Part shown: positions 17,113 to 25,716 of the stretch, piece by piece
Layout: the number at the start of each line of letters is the position of its first letter
Position numbering within the stretch: the first letter of the stretch is position 1
DNA from: Clostridiaceae bacterium
GTDB taxonomy: Bacteria; Bacillota; Clostridia; Peptostreptococcales; Peptostreptococcaceae
Reading direction: 5' to 3'
DNA length: 37,337 nucleotides
NCBI GenBank assembly: GCA_902362365.1
Contig: CABIVQ010000033.1
Coordinates: 1-37,337, forward strand
Made by a program: the position numbers and the translations under genes
Notes under the pieces: generated by a model
Seen by the model: the letters and a program-made list of their open reading frames with translations, nothing else
Databases searched by the model: none
Told to the model about the DNA's origin: nothing

Positions 17113-17613
17113 ATGAAAAAAATATTAGGTATTATGTTTGTTGGGATAGTATTAGCATCAGGTTTTTTTATTCATAATAGTGTTTACTCAATATCAGAAG
17201 AACATATAAAGCAGAATATCCAAGAGAGCTTAAACAATAAAGAATGTAAATTAGAGTTCCTGAAAGAAGAAAGTATAAATGGTGGAAAAGTTATAATTTT
17301 TTCTACTAACGGTGATGAAAGTAACATGGGACTAGCAATATTGGATAAAGGCCTTAATAAACAATACAGGGTTGCGAGTGTGATTAATGGAAGTAATAGA
17401 TATAGCACATATAAAAAATATATGTTTAATGAATATATTATTGAAGCTGGAGATAATAGAAGCGGTGATTTAGCATATATAGGTGTTGCAAATGGAGCGA
17501 AAAGAATTAAAAAAATTAATATAGAAAAGGATTTTTTTATCAAGTTTATTGATATAGATAAGTTTGATGGTTACAATGTCTATAATAGTGATAATAAAGT
17601 TGTAGATATATAA
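17113..17613 (+). CDS. Exported protein of unknown function
   Basis: A 166-residue protein behind a strong TTAGGGGGAAG ribosome site. The N-terminus (two Lys, then a hydrophobic stretch to about residue 20 and a VYS-like cleavage region) is a signal peptide or single anchor. The rest is a mixed alpha/beta soluble domain with no motif I know. It sits 14 bases upstream of a GNAT gene and is probably co-transcribed with it. A 119-residue hydrophobic frame on the opposite strand is considered a mirror artefact. Confidence 0.65.
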   Translation: MKKILGIMFVGIVLASGFFIHNSVYSISEEHIKQNIQESLNNKECKLEFLKEESINGGKVIIFSTNGDESNMGLAILDKGLNKQYRVASVINGSNRYSTYKKYMFNEYIIEAGDNRSGDLAYIGVANGAKRIKKINIEKDFFIKFIDIDKFDGYNVYNSDNKVVDI

Positions 17614-17627
17614 GTGAGGAGCAGAAA

Positions 17628-18131
17628 ATGAAATTAAGAAAATCAACACAGTCAGATATAAATTCTATAATGAAAATTATAGGACAAGCACAAGAATATT
17701 TTAAGAAAAATAACATAGATCAGTGGCAAAATGATTATCCCAATTATGAAACTATAAAGAATGACATTGATAAAGAAGAGAGTTATGTATTAATAAATAA
17801 TAATGAGATTCTTGCAACAGTAGCAATTTCTTTTAATGTAGAAAAAAATTATGGTGTGATTTATGATGGAAGATGGCTTAGTAATGAAAATTATGCAGTT
17901 GTTCATAGAGTAGCTGTAGACAAAGATCATAAAGGGAAAGGTTTGTCAGGTAAAGTTTTTATGGGTTTAGAAGAAATATGCTTAGATAATAATATCCATA
18001 GCATTAAAATAGATACACATAAGGAAAATCTATCAATGCAGAAATTTTTGAAAAAACATGGATTTAAGTATTGTGGAATTATTTATCTACCAGATAAAAG
18101 CGAAAGAATAGCATTCGAAAAAGTATTATAA
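17628..18131 (+). CDS. GNAT-family N-acetyltransferase
   Basis: A 167-residue single-domain acetyltransferase. The acetyl-CoA-binding motif A reads VHRVAVDKDHKGKGLSGKVF, close to the canonical V-x-x-x-x-R/Q-x-x-G-x-G/A loop, followed by DTHKENLSMQKFLKKHGFKYCGI, the usual motif B end. GAGGAG precedes the ATG. Acceptor unknown; it could act on an amine, antibiotic or protein N-terminus. Confidence 0.85.
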   Translation: MKLRKSTQSDINSIMKIIGQAQEYFKKNNIDQWQNDYPNYETIKNDIDKEESYVLINNNEILATVAISFNVEKNYGVIYDGRWLSNENYAVVHRVAVDKDHKGKGLSGKVFMGLEEICLDNNIHSIKIDTHKENLSMQKFLKKHGFKYCGIIYLPDKSERIAFEKVL

Positions 18132-18212
18132 TTATTGGAACATATTTTAGAGCTTGAAATATAATAGATTGAACAAATGTTTAATTAATTATATTTGAAA
18201 AGAGGTCTAAAA

Positions 18213-19547
18213 ATGTCAAGATTAAAAGGTATTGATATAAGTAATTGGAGTGGAAGTGTTGACTTTAGAGGAGTAAGAGACTCTGGTGTAGAGATTGTTT
18301 ATATTCAAGCAACAGAAGGGACTTTTTATACGGATCCTTATCTTCAAGAATTTTATGATGGTGCAAAAGAGCATGGTTTAAAGATTGGATTTTATCATTT
18401 TTTTAATCCGGGTAGCTCTCCTACTCCTAGAGAACAAGCTAGATATTTTGTAGATGCAATAAGTGGAATGGAAGTTGATTGTAGATTAGCCATAGATTTA
18501 GAGCAAACCAGAGGTTTAAGTAAAGAAGAAGTATCTAGGCAAGCCGTAGAGTTTTTAAGAGAAGTAGAAGAGTATAGTCATAAAAAGGTAGTTGTTTATA
18601 CTTATACTAATTTTGCTCAAACTGAACTTGATAGGAAGTCTGGTATTGGTGACTATCCAGTATGGATAGCACAGTATTCTGAAAATCCACCTGAGTACAA
18701 TCCAATTTGGGGAGACAAATATGCTGGTTGGCAGTATTCAGATAGTGGATATATAGATGGAATTGACGCAAATGTTGATCTAGATACTTTTTACGATGAA
18801 ATTTTATTAGAGGACTCTTCAAAAATTCATGGAGAAAGAAAGAAAGAATCTAATCATAGCATTGTTAAATATTATACTGTACAAAAAGGAGATACTTTAA
18901 CTCAAATTGCAAAAAAATTTGATACTACTGTAAAGGAGATAGAATCAATAAATGGAATATTCGATCCAAATCAAATTTATGTTGGTGAAGTATTAAAAAT
19001 ATATCCTTCATCAAGGCCTATTATATCAAGAAAAAAATCATTTTATAGAACTTATGTAGTTCAAAGAGGAGATACTTTAACATATATAGCTTCTAGATTT
19101 AAAACTACGGTAGATGAATTAGTTAAATTAAATGACCTATCAAATCCAAACTTAATTTATGTTGGTGAGATTTTAAAAATACCTACAATTAAAGATATAA
19201 AAAGAACTGCTTCAGTTTCAGAACATATGCATACTTTAACATATGTAGTAAGAGATGGAGATACTTTAACCAGTATTGCAAAAAGGTTCCATACTACGGT
19301 TAATCAGATAGCTAAGTTAAATAATATATCAGATGAGAACTTAATTTATATAGGTCAAGTATTAAAAATTGAAACATCAGCATCTTCATCATTAGAGAGA
19401 TCTTTTTCAGGAAGTTATGTTGTAAAATCTGGAGATACCTTAAGTAGTATAGCAAATAGATTTGATACTACTGTAAATGAGTTAGTTAGACTTAATAATA
19501 TACCAAATCCAGATTTAATTTATGTTGGAGAAGTTTTAAGAATATAA
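18213..19547 (+). CDS. GH25 lysozyme with four LysM repeats, no signal peptide
   Basis: Peptidoglycan hydrolase of about 444 residues. The N-terminal 195 residues are a GH25 muramidase: GIDISNW with Asp8, AIDLEQT with Asp95 and Glu97, and WQYSDSGYIDGIDANVDLD at the end of the barrel. Four LysM modules start near residues 218, 278, 342 and 400, each with a VxxGDTLxxIAxxF core and an NLIYVGEVLKI-type tail; they bind glycan strands. The start at 18213 has AAGAGG upstream. No signal peptide is present and no holin or phage genes are near, so export must be non-classical, by lysis, or the enzyme acts in the mother cell or spore. Spacers between LysM units are Ser/Arg-rich. Confidence 0.9.
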   Translation: MSRLKGIDISNWSGSVDFRGVRDSGVEIVYIQATEGTFYTDPYLQEFYDGAKEHGLKIGFYHFFNPGSSPTPREQARYFVDAISGMEVDCRLAIDLEQTRGLSKEEVSRQAVEFLREVEEYSHKKVVVYTYTNFAQTELDRKSGIGDYPVWIAQYSENPPEYNPIWGDKYAGWQYSDSGYIDGIDANVDLDTFYDEILLEDSSKIHGERKKESNHSIVKYYTVQKGDTLTQIAKKFDTTVKEIESINGIFDPNQIYVGEVLKIYPSSRPIISRKKSFYRTYVVQRGDTLTYIASRFKTTVDELVKLNDLSNPNLIYVGEILKIPTIKDIKRTASVSEHMHTLTYVVRDGDTLTSIAKRFHTTVNQIAKLNNISDENLIYIGQVLKIETSASSSLERSFSGSYVVKSGDTLSSIANRFDTTVNELVRLNNIPNPDLIYVGEVLRI

Positions 19548-19555
19548 ATATTACT

Positions 19556-19598
19556 AAAATCAGGAAGTAAGTTAAACTTATTTCCTGATTTTAATTTT
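19556..19598 (+). terminator. Rho-independent terminator after the lysozyme gene
   Basis: AAAATCAGGAA (19556-19566) pairs with TTCCTGATTTT (19582-19592), with an inner AGTAAG/CTTATT extension, followed by T-rich sequence. Confidence 0.8.
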
Positions 19599-19662
19599 AT
19601 GATTTTATTATAATTTGTTATATATAAATATTGAAAATTTATTATAATATTAGGAGATGTTT

Positions 19663-20136
19663 ATGTATTTAAAAGATTATTTGTACGGAGAGTATATTGT
19701 AGAACCAGTTATAGAAGAAGTTATAAATACTAAAGAAGTTCAAAGATTAAAAAATATTCATCAAGGTGGAGCTAGTTACCTTGTAAATCCAAATTGTAAT
19801 GTAAGTAGATATGAACATTCTATAGGTGTAATGTTACTTATAAGATTATTAGGAGGGAGAATTGAAGAGCAAATAGCAGGCTCACTCAACTATAATGTCA
19901 GAGTTGAATAAGATAGTAAAAACTATGATATACATCAAAAAAATAAATTAAGATTAATAGACCCAAGTATATATGTAGAAAATAAAATTTATAAATCATC
20001 AGAAATATCTTCAGAAATTAAGGAATTAAGTAAAAAAGCTTTAGAAAAGTCTATAAAAGGTACTTACATAAAAATTTTATTAAATTTAAAATATGTAACG
20101 TATGTTACGGATTTTATTTGTTGCAAAACATTATAA
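19663..20136 (+). pseudogene. HD-domain phosphohydrolase remnant with internal deletion
   Basis: The ATG at 19663 follows AGGAG by 6 bases and opens a frame reading YLYGEYIVEPVIEEVINT, QRLKNIHQGGASYLVNPN and RYEHSIGVMLLIRLLGGRIEEQIAG, the N-terminus of the YdhJ/dGTPase-like HD hydrolases. Where the HD motif (LHDISHT in relatives) should come next, the frame jumps to an unrelated-looking stretch and reaches TAA at 19909-19911. After the stop the same frame stays open to 20136 and looks like the C-terminal tail of such a protein (YVENKIYKSSEISSEIKELSK). I infer a deletion of the catalytic middle plus a nonsense codon. The product cannot bind metal. Confidence 0.75.
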
Positions 20137-20137
20137 T
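20095..20137 (+). promoter_or_regulatory. hcp promoter with Crp/Fnr-type palindrome
   Basis: GTAAC-GTAT-GTTAC (20095-20108) is a perfect 14-base dyad. A TATAAT (20132-20137) follows, with no good -35 hexamer (the expected place reads GGATTT). With transcription starting near 20143, the dyad is centred at about -41.5, the class II activator position of Crp/Fnr proteins. From memory, a GTAACN4GTTAC motif was proposed for HcpR in Clostridia. A weak -35 with an operator at that position fits activation under nitrosative stress. Confidence 0.65.
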
Positions 20138-20177
20138 GAGTACATGAAATAAATGTTAATTATCGGGAGGAATATTA

Positions 20178-21839
20178 ATGGAAAATAAGATGTTTTGCTT
20201 TCAATGTCAAGAAACAGCAGGTTGTACTGGATGTACAAAATTTGGAGTTTGTGGAAAGTCACCAGATCTAGCTAGAATGCAAGATTTATTAATATATACA
20301 ACAAAAGGTTTATCACAAGTAACAACAAGACTTAGAGAAGAAGGTAAAGAAGTAAGTGGTGAAATAAACCATCTAATAACTATAAATTTATTTACTACAA
20401 TAACAAATGCTAACTTTGATGATGCAGTATTCTATGCAAGAGTTAAAGAAACTTTAGCTACTAAAGAAGCTTTATTAGCTAAATTAGAAAACAAAGAAAA
20501 TTTATCTGAAGCAGCATTATGGAATGCAACTTCAAATGAAGAAATAGATTCTGACATAGATAGATTATTAGATGAAAAATCAACTGAAGTAGGAGTATTA
20601 GCTACTAAAGATGAAGATGTAAGAAGTTTAAGGGAACTTATAATATATGGTTTAAAAGGTATGTCAGCGTACATGAAACATGCTAACGCTTTAGGATATG
20701 ACAGCGAAGATATAAATGCATTTATGCAAGCAACGTTAGCTAAGACTTTAGATGATAGTTTATCTATAGATGAATTAATAGCTTTAACTTTAGAAACTGG
20801 TAAAGTAGGGGTAGATGGTATGGCACTACTTGATAACGCAAATACTGGAACTTATGGACACCCAGAAATAACTAAAGTTAATATAGGTGTTAGAAATAAC
20901 CCAGGAATACTTGTATCAGGACATGACTTAAAGGATTTAGAATTATTACTAAAGCAAACTGAGGGAACTGGAGTAGATGTTTATACTCACTCTGAAATGT
21001 TACCAGCTCACTATTACCCAGCATTTAAGAAGTATTCTCATTTTGCAGGAAACTATGGAAATGCTTGGTGGAAACAAAAAGAAGAATTTGAAAGCTTCAA
21101 TGGTCCAATATTAATGACTACAAACTGTATAGTACCACCAAAAGATAGTTACAAAGATAGAATATACACTACAGGAGCAGCTGGATTTGTAGGTGTTAAG
21201 CATATAAAAGGAATAAGCGAAGATAACAAAGATTTCTCAGAAATAATAGAACAGGCCAAAAAATGTGCTCCTCCAACTGAAATAGAAACTGGAGAAATAG
21301 TAGGTGGATTTGCTCATAATCAAGTATTTGCATTAGCAGATGCAGTAGTAGATGCAGTAAAAACAGGAGCTATAAAGAAATTCTTTGTAATGGCTGGATG
21401 TGATGGAAGGGCTAAGTCTAGAAATTACTACACTGATTTTGCAAAAGCCTTACCAAAAGATACAGTAATACTTACTGCAGGATGCGCAAAATATAAATAT
21501 AACAAATTAAACTTAGGTGATATAAATGGAATACCTAGAGTGTTAGATGCAGGTCAATGTAATGACTCTTATTCATTAGCACTTATAGCATTAAAGTTAA
21601 AAGAAGTCTTTGAACTTAATGATATAAATGAATTACCAATAGCATTTAACATAGCTTGGTATGAGCAAAAGGCGGTAATAGTTTTATTATCATTACTATA
21701 CCTAGGAGTAAAAAATATTCACTTAGGACCAACTTTACCAGCATTTTTATCACCAAATGTAGCTAAAGTTTTAGTAGAAAACTTTGGTATAGGTGGAATA
21801 ACAAATGTTGAAGATGATTTAGCAATGTTCTTAGGATAA
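20178..21839 (+). CDS. hcp: Hybrid cluster protein (hydroxylamine/NO reductase)
   Basis: A 553-residue Hcp. The N-terminal cysteines ([19 protein letters not shown]) give a C-x2-C-x8-C-x5-C arrangement, the [4Fe-4S] type seen in anaerobes rather than the spacing of the Escherichia enzyme. Hybrid-cluster ligands are visible downstream: GHDLKD (His), HSEM (Glu region), [34 protein letters not shown] and [11 protein letters not shown]. The family reduces NO or hydroxylamine and mediates S-nitrosylation. It is the first gene of an operon with a hemerythrin-like protein and a DUF1858 protein, and its promoter carries a Crp/Fnr-like operator. Cytoplasmic. Confidence 0.96.
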   Translation: MENKMFCFQCQETAGCTGCTKFGVCGKSPDLARMQDLLIYTTKGLSQVTTRLREEGKEVSGEINHLITINLFTTITNANFDDAVFYARVKETLATKEALLAKLENKENLSEAALWNATSNEEIDSDIDRLLDEKSTEVGVLATKDEDVRSLRELIIYGLKGMSAYMKHANALGYDSEDINAFMQATLAKTLDDSLSIDELIALTLETGKVGVDGMALLDNANTGTYGHPEITKVNIGVRNNPGILVSGHDLKDLELLLKQTEGTGVDVYTHSEMLPAHYYPAFKKYSHFAGNYGNAWWKQKEEFESFNGPILMTTNCIVPPKDSYKDRIYTTGAAGFVGVKHIKGISEDNKDFSEIIEQAKKCAPPTEIETGEIVGGFAHNQVFALADAVVDAVKTGAIKKFFVMAGCDGRAKSRNYYTDFAKALPKDTVILTAGCAKYKYNKLNLGDINGIPRVLDAGQCNDSYSLALIALKLKEVFELNDINELPIAFNIAWYEQKAVIVLLSLLYLGVKNIHLGPTLPAFLSPNVAKVLVENFGIGGITNVEDDLAMFLG

Positions 21840-21862
21840 TTCTAGATTATAAGGAGAATAAT

Positions 21863-22411
21863 ATGAATGCGATAGACATAATGAATGAAGAACACAAATA
21901 TATTAAACGTATGCTTAAAGTAGTTAGAAGCGCATGCTTTAAGATTTTACAAAATGAAGATGTAAATTATGACGACTTTTATTTAATAATAGATTTTATA
22001 AAAAACTATGCAGATGCACATCACCATAAAAAAGAAGAAAAAATACTTTTTAATAAGATGGTTGAAAATTTAGGTGAGCTTGGAGAAAAAGTTATAAATC
22101 ACGGTATGCTTGTAGAACATGATTATGGTAGACTTTATATTAGAAGCCTAGGTGAAGCATTAGAAAAGTTAAAAGCTGGAGATGAAGAAGCTAAGCTAGA
22201 TGTAATTGCAAATGCAATATCATATACTCATTTATTAGAAAGACATATTGATAAAGAGGACAGAGTTATATATAAGTTTGCACAGAGAGAACTAAGTAAA
22301 GAAATTTTAGATATTGTAGATATAGAATGTATTGAATATGAAAATAATAATATTGATATAAAGCATAAAAATATATCTATATTAGAAAATTTAGAAAATA
22401 AATATATATAA
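21863..22411 (+). CDS. Hemerythrin-domain protein
   Basis: A 182-residue four-helix HHE protein that probably carries a diiron site binding O2 or NO. Ligand motifs in order are EHKYIKRMLKVV (residues 10-21), HHHKKEEKILF, HGMLVEHDYGR and HLLERHIDKEDRVIYKFA. Ribosome site AAGGAG is 7 bases upstream of the ATG. It lies 23 bases after hcp and 12 before the DUF1858 gene, so all three are one transcript. The pairing suggests sensing or scavenging of NO or O2 together with Hcp, or iron-sulfur repair as for RIC/YtfE proteins; the repair assignment is weaker because the N-terminal ScdA domain is on a separate gene. Confidence 0.9.
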   Translation: MNAIDIMNEEHKYIKRMLKVVRSACFKILQNEDVNYDDFYLIIDFIKNYADAHHHKKEEKILFNKMVENLGELGEKVINHGMLVEHDYGRLYIRSLGEALEKLKAGDEEAKLDVIANAISYTHLLERHIDKEDRVIYKFAQRELSKEILDIVDIECIEYENNNIDIKHKNISILENLENKYI

Positions 22412-22423
22412 GGAGACAATATT

Positions 22424-22609
22424 ATGATAACAAAAGACAATACAATTGGAGAAATATTAGAAATAAATCCAAATGCAGCAGATATATTAATGGAATTTGG
22501 GATGGGATGTTTAGGTTGTCCATCAGCGACTATGGAAACTTTAGAGCAAGCTTGTTTTATACATGATCTTAAACTAGAAGAAGTTTTAGATAAATTAAAT
22601 AGCAAATAG
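22424..22609 (+). CDS. DUF1858 / hybrid-cluster-associated redox disulfide protein
   Basis: A 61-residue protein: IGEILEINPNAADILMEFGMGCLGCPSATMETLEQA. The Cys29-x-x-Cys32 pair in GMGCLGCPSA is diagnostic of the small domain found beside hcp and at the N-terminus of ScdA/RIC di-iron proteins. It probably acts as a thiol partner for Hcp or for the hemerythrin protein. Together with the hemerythrin gene it reproduces, as two genes, the domain order of ScdA-type repair proteins. AAGGAGA is 8 bases before the ATG. The operon ends at the terminator just after it. Confidence 0.9.
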   Translation: MITKDNTIGEILEINPNAADILMEFGMGCLGCPSATMETLEQACFIHDLKLEEVLDKLNSK

Positions 22610-22611
22610 TA

Positions 22612-22652
22612 TAAAAAAGATAATTTCTATTTTTAGAAATTATCTTTTTTTA
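22612..22652 (+). terminator. Rho-independent terminator of the hcp operon
   Basis: AAAAAAGATAATTTC (22613-22627) pairs with GAAATTATCTTTTTTT (22636-22651), a 14-15 bp stem with a loop of about 8 bases. Confidence 0.85.
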
Positions 22653-22805
22653 TATACATTATGTAAAATAATAACTAATTGATAAATATAAGTTTTCTTA
22701 AAAAAGAAAAATTTTGAAGGAACTTTTTTATATATTAGATAAAAATAATAATATAAATTTATGATATAATATGTAATTACGTATACAAAAATAAGGTGGT
22801 ATAAA

Positions 22806-24263
22806 ATGAACAATAATTTTGAAGACTTTAATTTAAATAAAGATATAATAAAATCACTTAATAACCTAAACTATAAGAAACCTTCGAGAGTTCAAAGTGA
22901 GGTTATACCAAATTTATTAAATAAAGAAAATGTAATAGTCAAATCCCAAACAGGAAGTGGTAAGACAGCTAGTTTTGCGATTCCCATTTGTGAAAGTATA
23001 GATATAAATGACAATAATGTACAAGCTTTAATAGTTGCTCCTACAAGAGAATTAGCACTTCAAATAAAAGAAGAAATATCATTAATAGGTAGACTTAAGA
23101 AAATTAGATGTAGTGCAATATTTGGAAAGCAACCTATAAAAGAACAGATTGCAGAATTGAAGCAAAGGGTACATATAGTAGTAGCTACTCCAGGCAGGAT
23201 AATTGATCATATAGGTAGAGGAACTATTAAATTAGATAAGGTAAAGTTTTTTATTATAGATGAAGCTGATAAGATGTTAAACAAAGGATTTATAGAGGAT
23301 ATGGAAACTATATTAACTAAGCTTCCAAAAGAAAGTATAAAAGGACTTTTTTCTGCAACTATAGATGAAAATATAAGTATTATATGTAATAAATATATGA
23401 AAAATCCGGTTACTATAGAGATAAAAGATATTGAAAAAGAAATATTAAAGAAACAAATTATAGAAAAGTATATAAAAGTAGATAAAGAAAATAGATATGA
23501 AACTTTAAAGAAAATAATTTATAGTGAGTGTCCTAATTCCTTAATAATTTTTGCAAATACAAAGAATAATGTAATAGATTTATACAGCAAAATGAAAAAA
23601 GATAAATTTCTTGTTCAACAACTTCATGGAGACATGTCACAAGATAAAAGATTATTTATGATAAAAGATTTTAAAGAAAATAAGTTTAATATTTTAGTAA
23701 GTACAGATGTAGCGTCAAGAGGAATTCATATAGATAATATTTCATTAGTAATAAATTATGAGGTGCCTAGAGACAAAGAAAACTATGTTCATAGGATTGG
23801 TAGGACAGGAAGACAAAATAAATTTGGAAAAGCAATAACTTTAGTCAGCCAAAAAGAAGTAAAATATCTTGAAGAGATAGAATCTTACACAGGATTTAAG
23901 TTAAATGAAATAGAAAAAATAGATGCAGATAAGGTTATATCTGGTAAATTTAGACTTAAAGAAAATGAAAAGAATTTATTAAAGAGAAGAAAAGAGAAGA
24001 AAATAGAAAAAGAAGTAAATTCTGAGGTAACTAGAATTTACTTAAATGCAGGTAAGAAAAAGAAAATAAGAGTCATAGACATTGTAGGTACAATTAATAA
24101 TTTAGAAGGAATTAATAATGAAGATATAGGTGTAGTTGAGGTACAAGATTTATGCTCATATGTAGATTTATTAAATAATAAAGGGAACAAATTTTTAAGA
24201 AAATACAGGGAAATAACTATAAAGAAAAAATTAGTTAAAGTTAGAAAAGACAATAAGAACTAA
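22806..24263 (+). CDS. dbpA: DEAD-box RNA helicase, DbpA/YxiN-like
   Basis: A 485-residue ATP-dependent RNA helicase. Motifs in order: an N-terminal Q-motif region (FEDFNLNKDIIKSLNNL, then SRVQSEVIP), SQTGSGKT, APTRELALQ, ATPGRIIDH, DEADKM, FSATID, FANTKNN, STDVASRGI and HRIGRTGR. The last 75 residues (IYLNAGKKKKIRVIDIVGTI to KKKLVKVRK) match the DbpA RNA-binding domain, which targets 23S rRNA hairpin 92 in DbpA/YxiN, so a role in late 50S ribosome assembly is likely. The ribosome site is AAGGTGG. Another DEAD-box specificity is possible if the tail binds differently. Confidence 0.9.
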   Translation: MNNNFEDFNLNKDIIKSLNNLNYKKPSRVQSEVIPNLLNKENVIVKSQTGSGKTASFAIPICESIDINDNNVQALIVAPTRELALQIKEEISLIGRLKKIRCSAIFGKQPIKEQIAELKQRVHIVVATPGRIIDHIGRGTIKLDKVKFFIIDEADKMLNKGFIEDMETILTKLPKESIKGLFSATIDENISIICNKYMKNPVTIEIKDIEKEILKKQIIEKYIKVDKENRYETLKKIIYSECPNSLIIFANTKNNVIDLYSKMKKDKFLVQQLHGDMSQDKRLFMIKDFKENKFNILVSTDVASRGIHIDNISLVINYEVPRDKENYVHRIGRTGRQNKFGKAITLVSQKEVKYLEEIESYTGFKLNEIEKIDADKVISGKFRLKENEKNLLKRRKEKKIEKEVNSEVTRIYLNAGKKKKIRVIDIVGTINNLEGINNEDIGVVEVQDLCSYVDLLNNKGNKFLRKYREITIKKKLVKVRKDNKN

Positions 24264-24281
24264 GTACACAGGAGGACGTAG

Positions 24282-25145
24282 ATGCTTAATAAAGAACAGT
24301 TTTTGGCTATATATAAAATAAATGAGAATGAATTAGAAGAATTAAATATAGATTGGCATGATTTAGAAGATATATATCATGATTTTAATAAATATAGACA
24401 AAGCTATGAAACTCAAGCAGAGCTAATAGCAAACATATTAAGAGCACAACCAAAGGTACACTCTGTTAAGACTCGAGTTAAAGATGCAAGGCACTTAATA
24501 GAAAAAGTAATTAGAAAAACGCCTGAAAGAAGAGTAAAATATGGCGAAGATTTTAAATTTACAGTTGATAATTATAAAAATGAAATAACAGACTTATTAG
24601 GTATAAGAGTTATCCATATATTTAAAGAGGACTGGGAAGAAATACATGACTTCATAACTAGTATGTGGGATGTTATGGAGATTGTAGCTAATATAAGGGA
24701 AGGCGATAATACTAAAGAGTTTGAAGCTAAAGATATTGAGGTTTGCTCTAGATTATCAGGTTATAGATCAGTTCATTATCTAGTAGAGTCCTATCCAACA
24801 AACAAAAAGCTTATCGCAGAAGTTCAAGTAAGAACTATATTTGAAGAAGGTTATGGTGAAATTGATCATCAGCTAAGATACTCTCATGATAATATTCCTG
24901 AAATTTTAGGACAAAATTTAATGCTTTTAAACAGAATAGCAGGAAGTTCAGATGAGATGGCTTCTTTAATTAATGTACTTAGTAAGAGTTTTAAAGAAGT
25001 TGAGATAGAGTTTGAGGATAAGATAAGAGAAAAAGATAAGAAAATAATAGAACTAAAAGAGAAGCTAGTAAATAATAGTGATATAGCTAATGCAGAAAAA
25101 GAAAGTTTAATAAGAGATATTGATGAAATACTTAAAAAAGAGTAA
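24282..25145 (+). CDS. RelA/SpoT-domain GTP pyrophosphokinase (small alarmone synthetase-like)
   Basis: A 287-residue protein with a (p)ppGpp synthetase domain at about 35-205 and no hydrolase HD domain or TGS-ACT tail. Motifs: VKTRVKDARHLIEKVIRK (substrate-binding basic helix), ITDLLGIRVIHIF (metal Asp), GYRSVHYLV and AEVQVRTIFEEGYGEIDHQL (second metal Glu and GTP-stacking segment). Residues 230-287 form a charged coiled-coil of Glu/Lys heptads, longer than in RelQ/RelP, possibly for oligomerisation. Ribosome site CAGGAGGACG. It follows dbpA by 18 bases, probably in one transcript. Confidence 0.85.
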   Translation: MLNKEQFLAIYKINENELEELNIDWHDLEDIYHDFNKYRQSYETQAELIANILRAQPKVHSVKTRVKDARHLIEKVIRKTPERRVKYGEDFKFTVDNYKNEITDLLGIRVIHIFKEDWEEIHDFITSMWDVMEIVANIREGDNTKEFEAKDIEVCSRLSGYRSVHYLVESYPTNKKLIAEVQVRTIFEEGYGEIDHQLRYSHDNIPEILGQNLMLLNRIAGSSDEMASLINVLSKSFKEVEIEFEDKIREKDKKIIELKEKLVNNSDIANAEKESLIRDIDEILKKE

Positions 25146-25190
25146 AATAATGGGTGAATTGGAATATTCTAATTCACCCATTATTTTTGA
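25146..25190 (+). terminator. Rho-independent terminator after the alarmone synthetase gene
   Basis: AATAATGGGTGAATT (25146-25160) pairs with AATTCACCCATTATTTTT (25171-25188), a perfect 15 bp stem with a T-run, directly after the stop codon. It separates this gene from the sigma factor 74 bases later. Confidence 0.9.
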
Positions 25191-25218
25191 AAGTTTTTAT
25201 ATATTAGAAAGGGAATTT

Positions 25219-25716
25219 ATGCAAAATAATATAGATGTTGTAAAAAAAGCTATAAAAGGAAATAGAAGAGCGTATTATTCTTTGATTAGAGAGTATACAC
25301 CTTACTTGTATAAGATTGCATTTCTTCATACTAAATATGAAGAAGATGCGAAAAGTATATTTGAAGAGACTATTTATAATAGCTTTAAAAATATACACAA
25401 GTTGAAGCATCCCGATAAATTTAAGATTTGGATAACTAGAATTCTTATAAATGAAATTGATTATTTTCTAGAGTCTACTGGTATGGTAGAAAGTGAAGTA
25501 GAAATTAAATCAAACACTAATAATATAGATTTATATAAGTCTATAGATATTTTAGAAACTAAGATAAAAAGTGTAATAATTTTAAGATATTACTGCGACT
25601 TTAAAGTAGAAGAAATAGGTGAAATTTTAGATTTAAATCAAAGTACAGTAAATACTTATGCTAGAAGAGGTTTTAAGGAAATGAAGGAGCTGTTAAAGGA
25701 GGAGTGCGTATGCTAG
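25219..25716 (+). CDS. RNA polymerase sigma-70 family factor (ECF-like)
   Basis: A 165-residue ECF-type sigma factor. Region 2 is at about 8-75 (RRAYYSLIREYTPYLYKIAFLHT, DAKSIFEETIYNSFKNI, FKIWITRILINEIDYF). Region 4 is at about 105-160 (SVIILRYYCDFKVEEIGEILDLNQSTVNTYARRGFKEMKELL), with the helix-turn-helix recognisable in EIGEILDLNQSTVNTYARRG. I start at ATG 25219, 6 bases after AAAGGGA; a longer frame from 25120 would run through the upstream terminator. The downstream gene overlaps it by 7 bases and encodes a membrane protein that is probably its anti-sigma factor. Confidence 0.85.
   Translation: MQNNIDVVKKAIKGNRRAYYSLIREYTPYLYKIAFLHTKYEEDAKSIFEETIYNSFKNIHKLKHPDKFKIWITRILINEIDYFLESTGMVESEVEIKSNTNNIDLYKSIDILETKIKSVIILRYYCDFKVEEIGEILDLNQSTVNTYARRGFKEMKELLKEECVC

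Noticed and set aside
17184..17543. 119-codon hydrophobic frame on the minus strand
   Set aside because: It is the mirror of the exported-protein gene, which has a strong ribosome site and signal peptide; the minus frame has neither.
18213..19547. Prophage lysis module
   Set aside because: The lysozyme lacks any neighbouring holin, tail or integrase gene.
22228..22605. 125-codon minus-strand frame over the hemerythrin and DUF1858 genes
   Set aside because: Spans two real plus-strand genes and their junction; reverse shadow.
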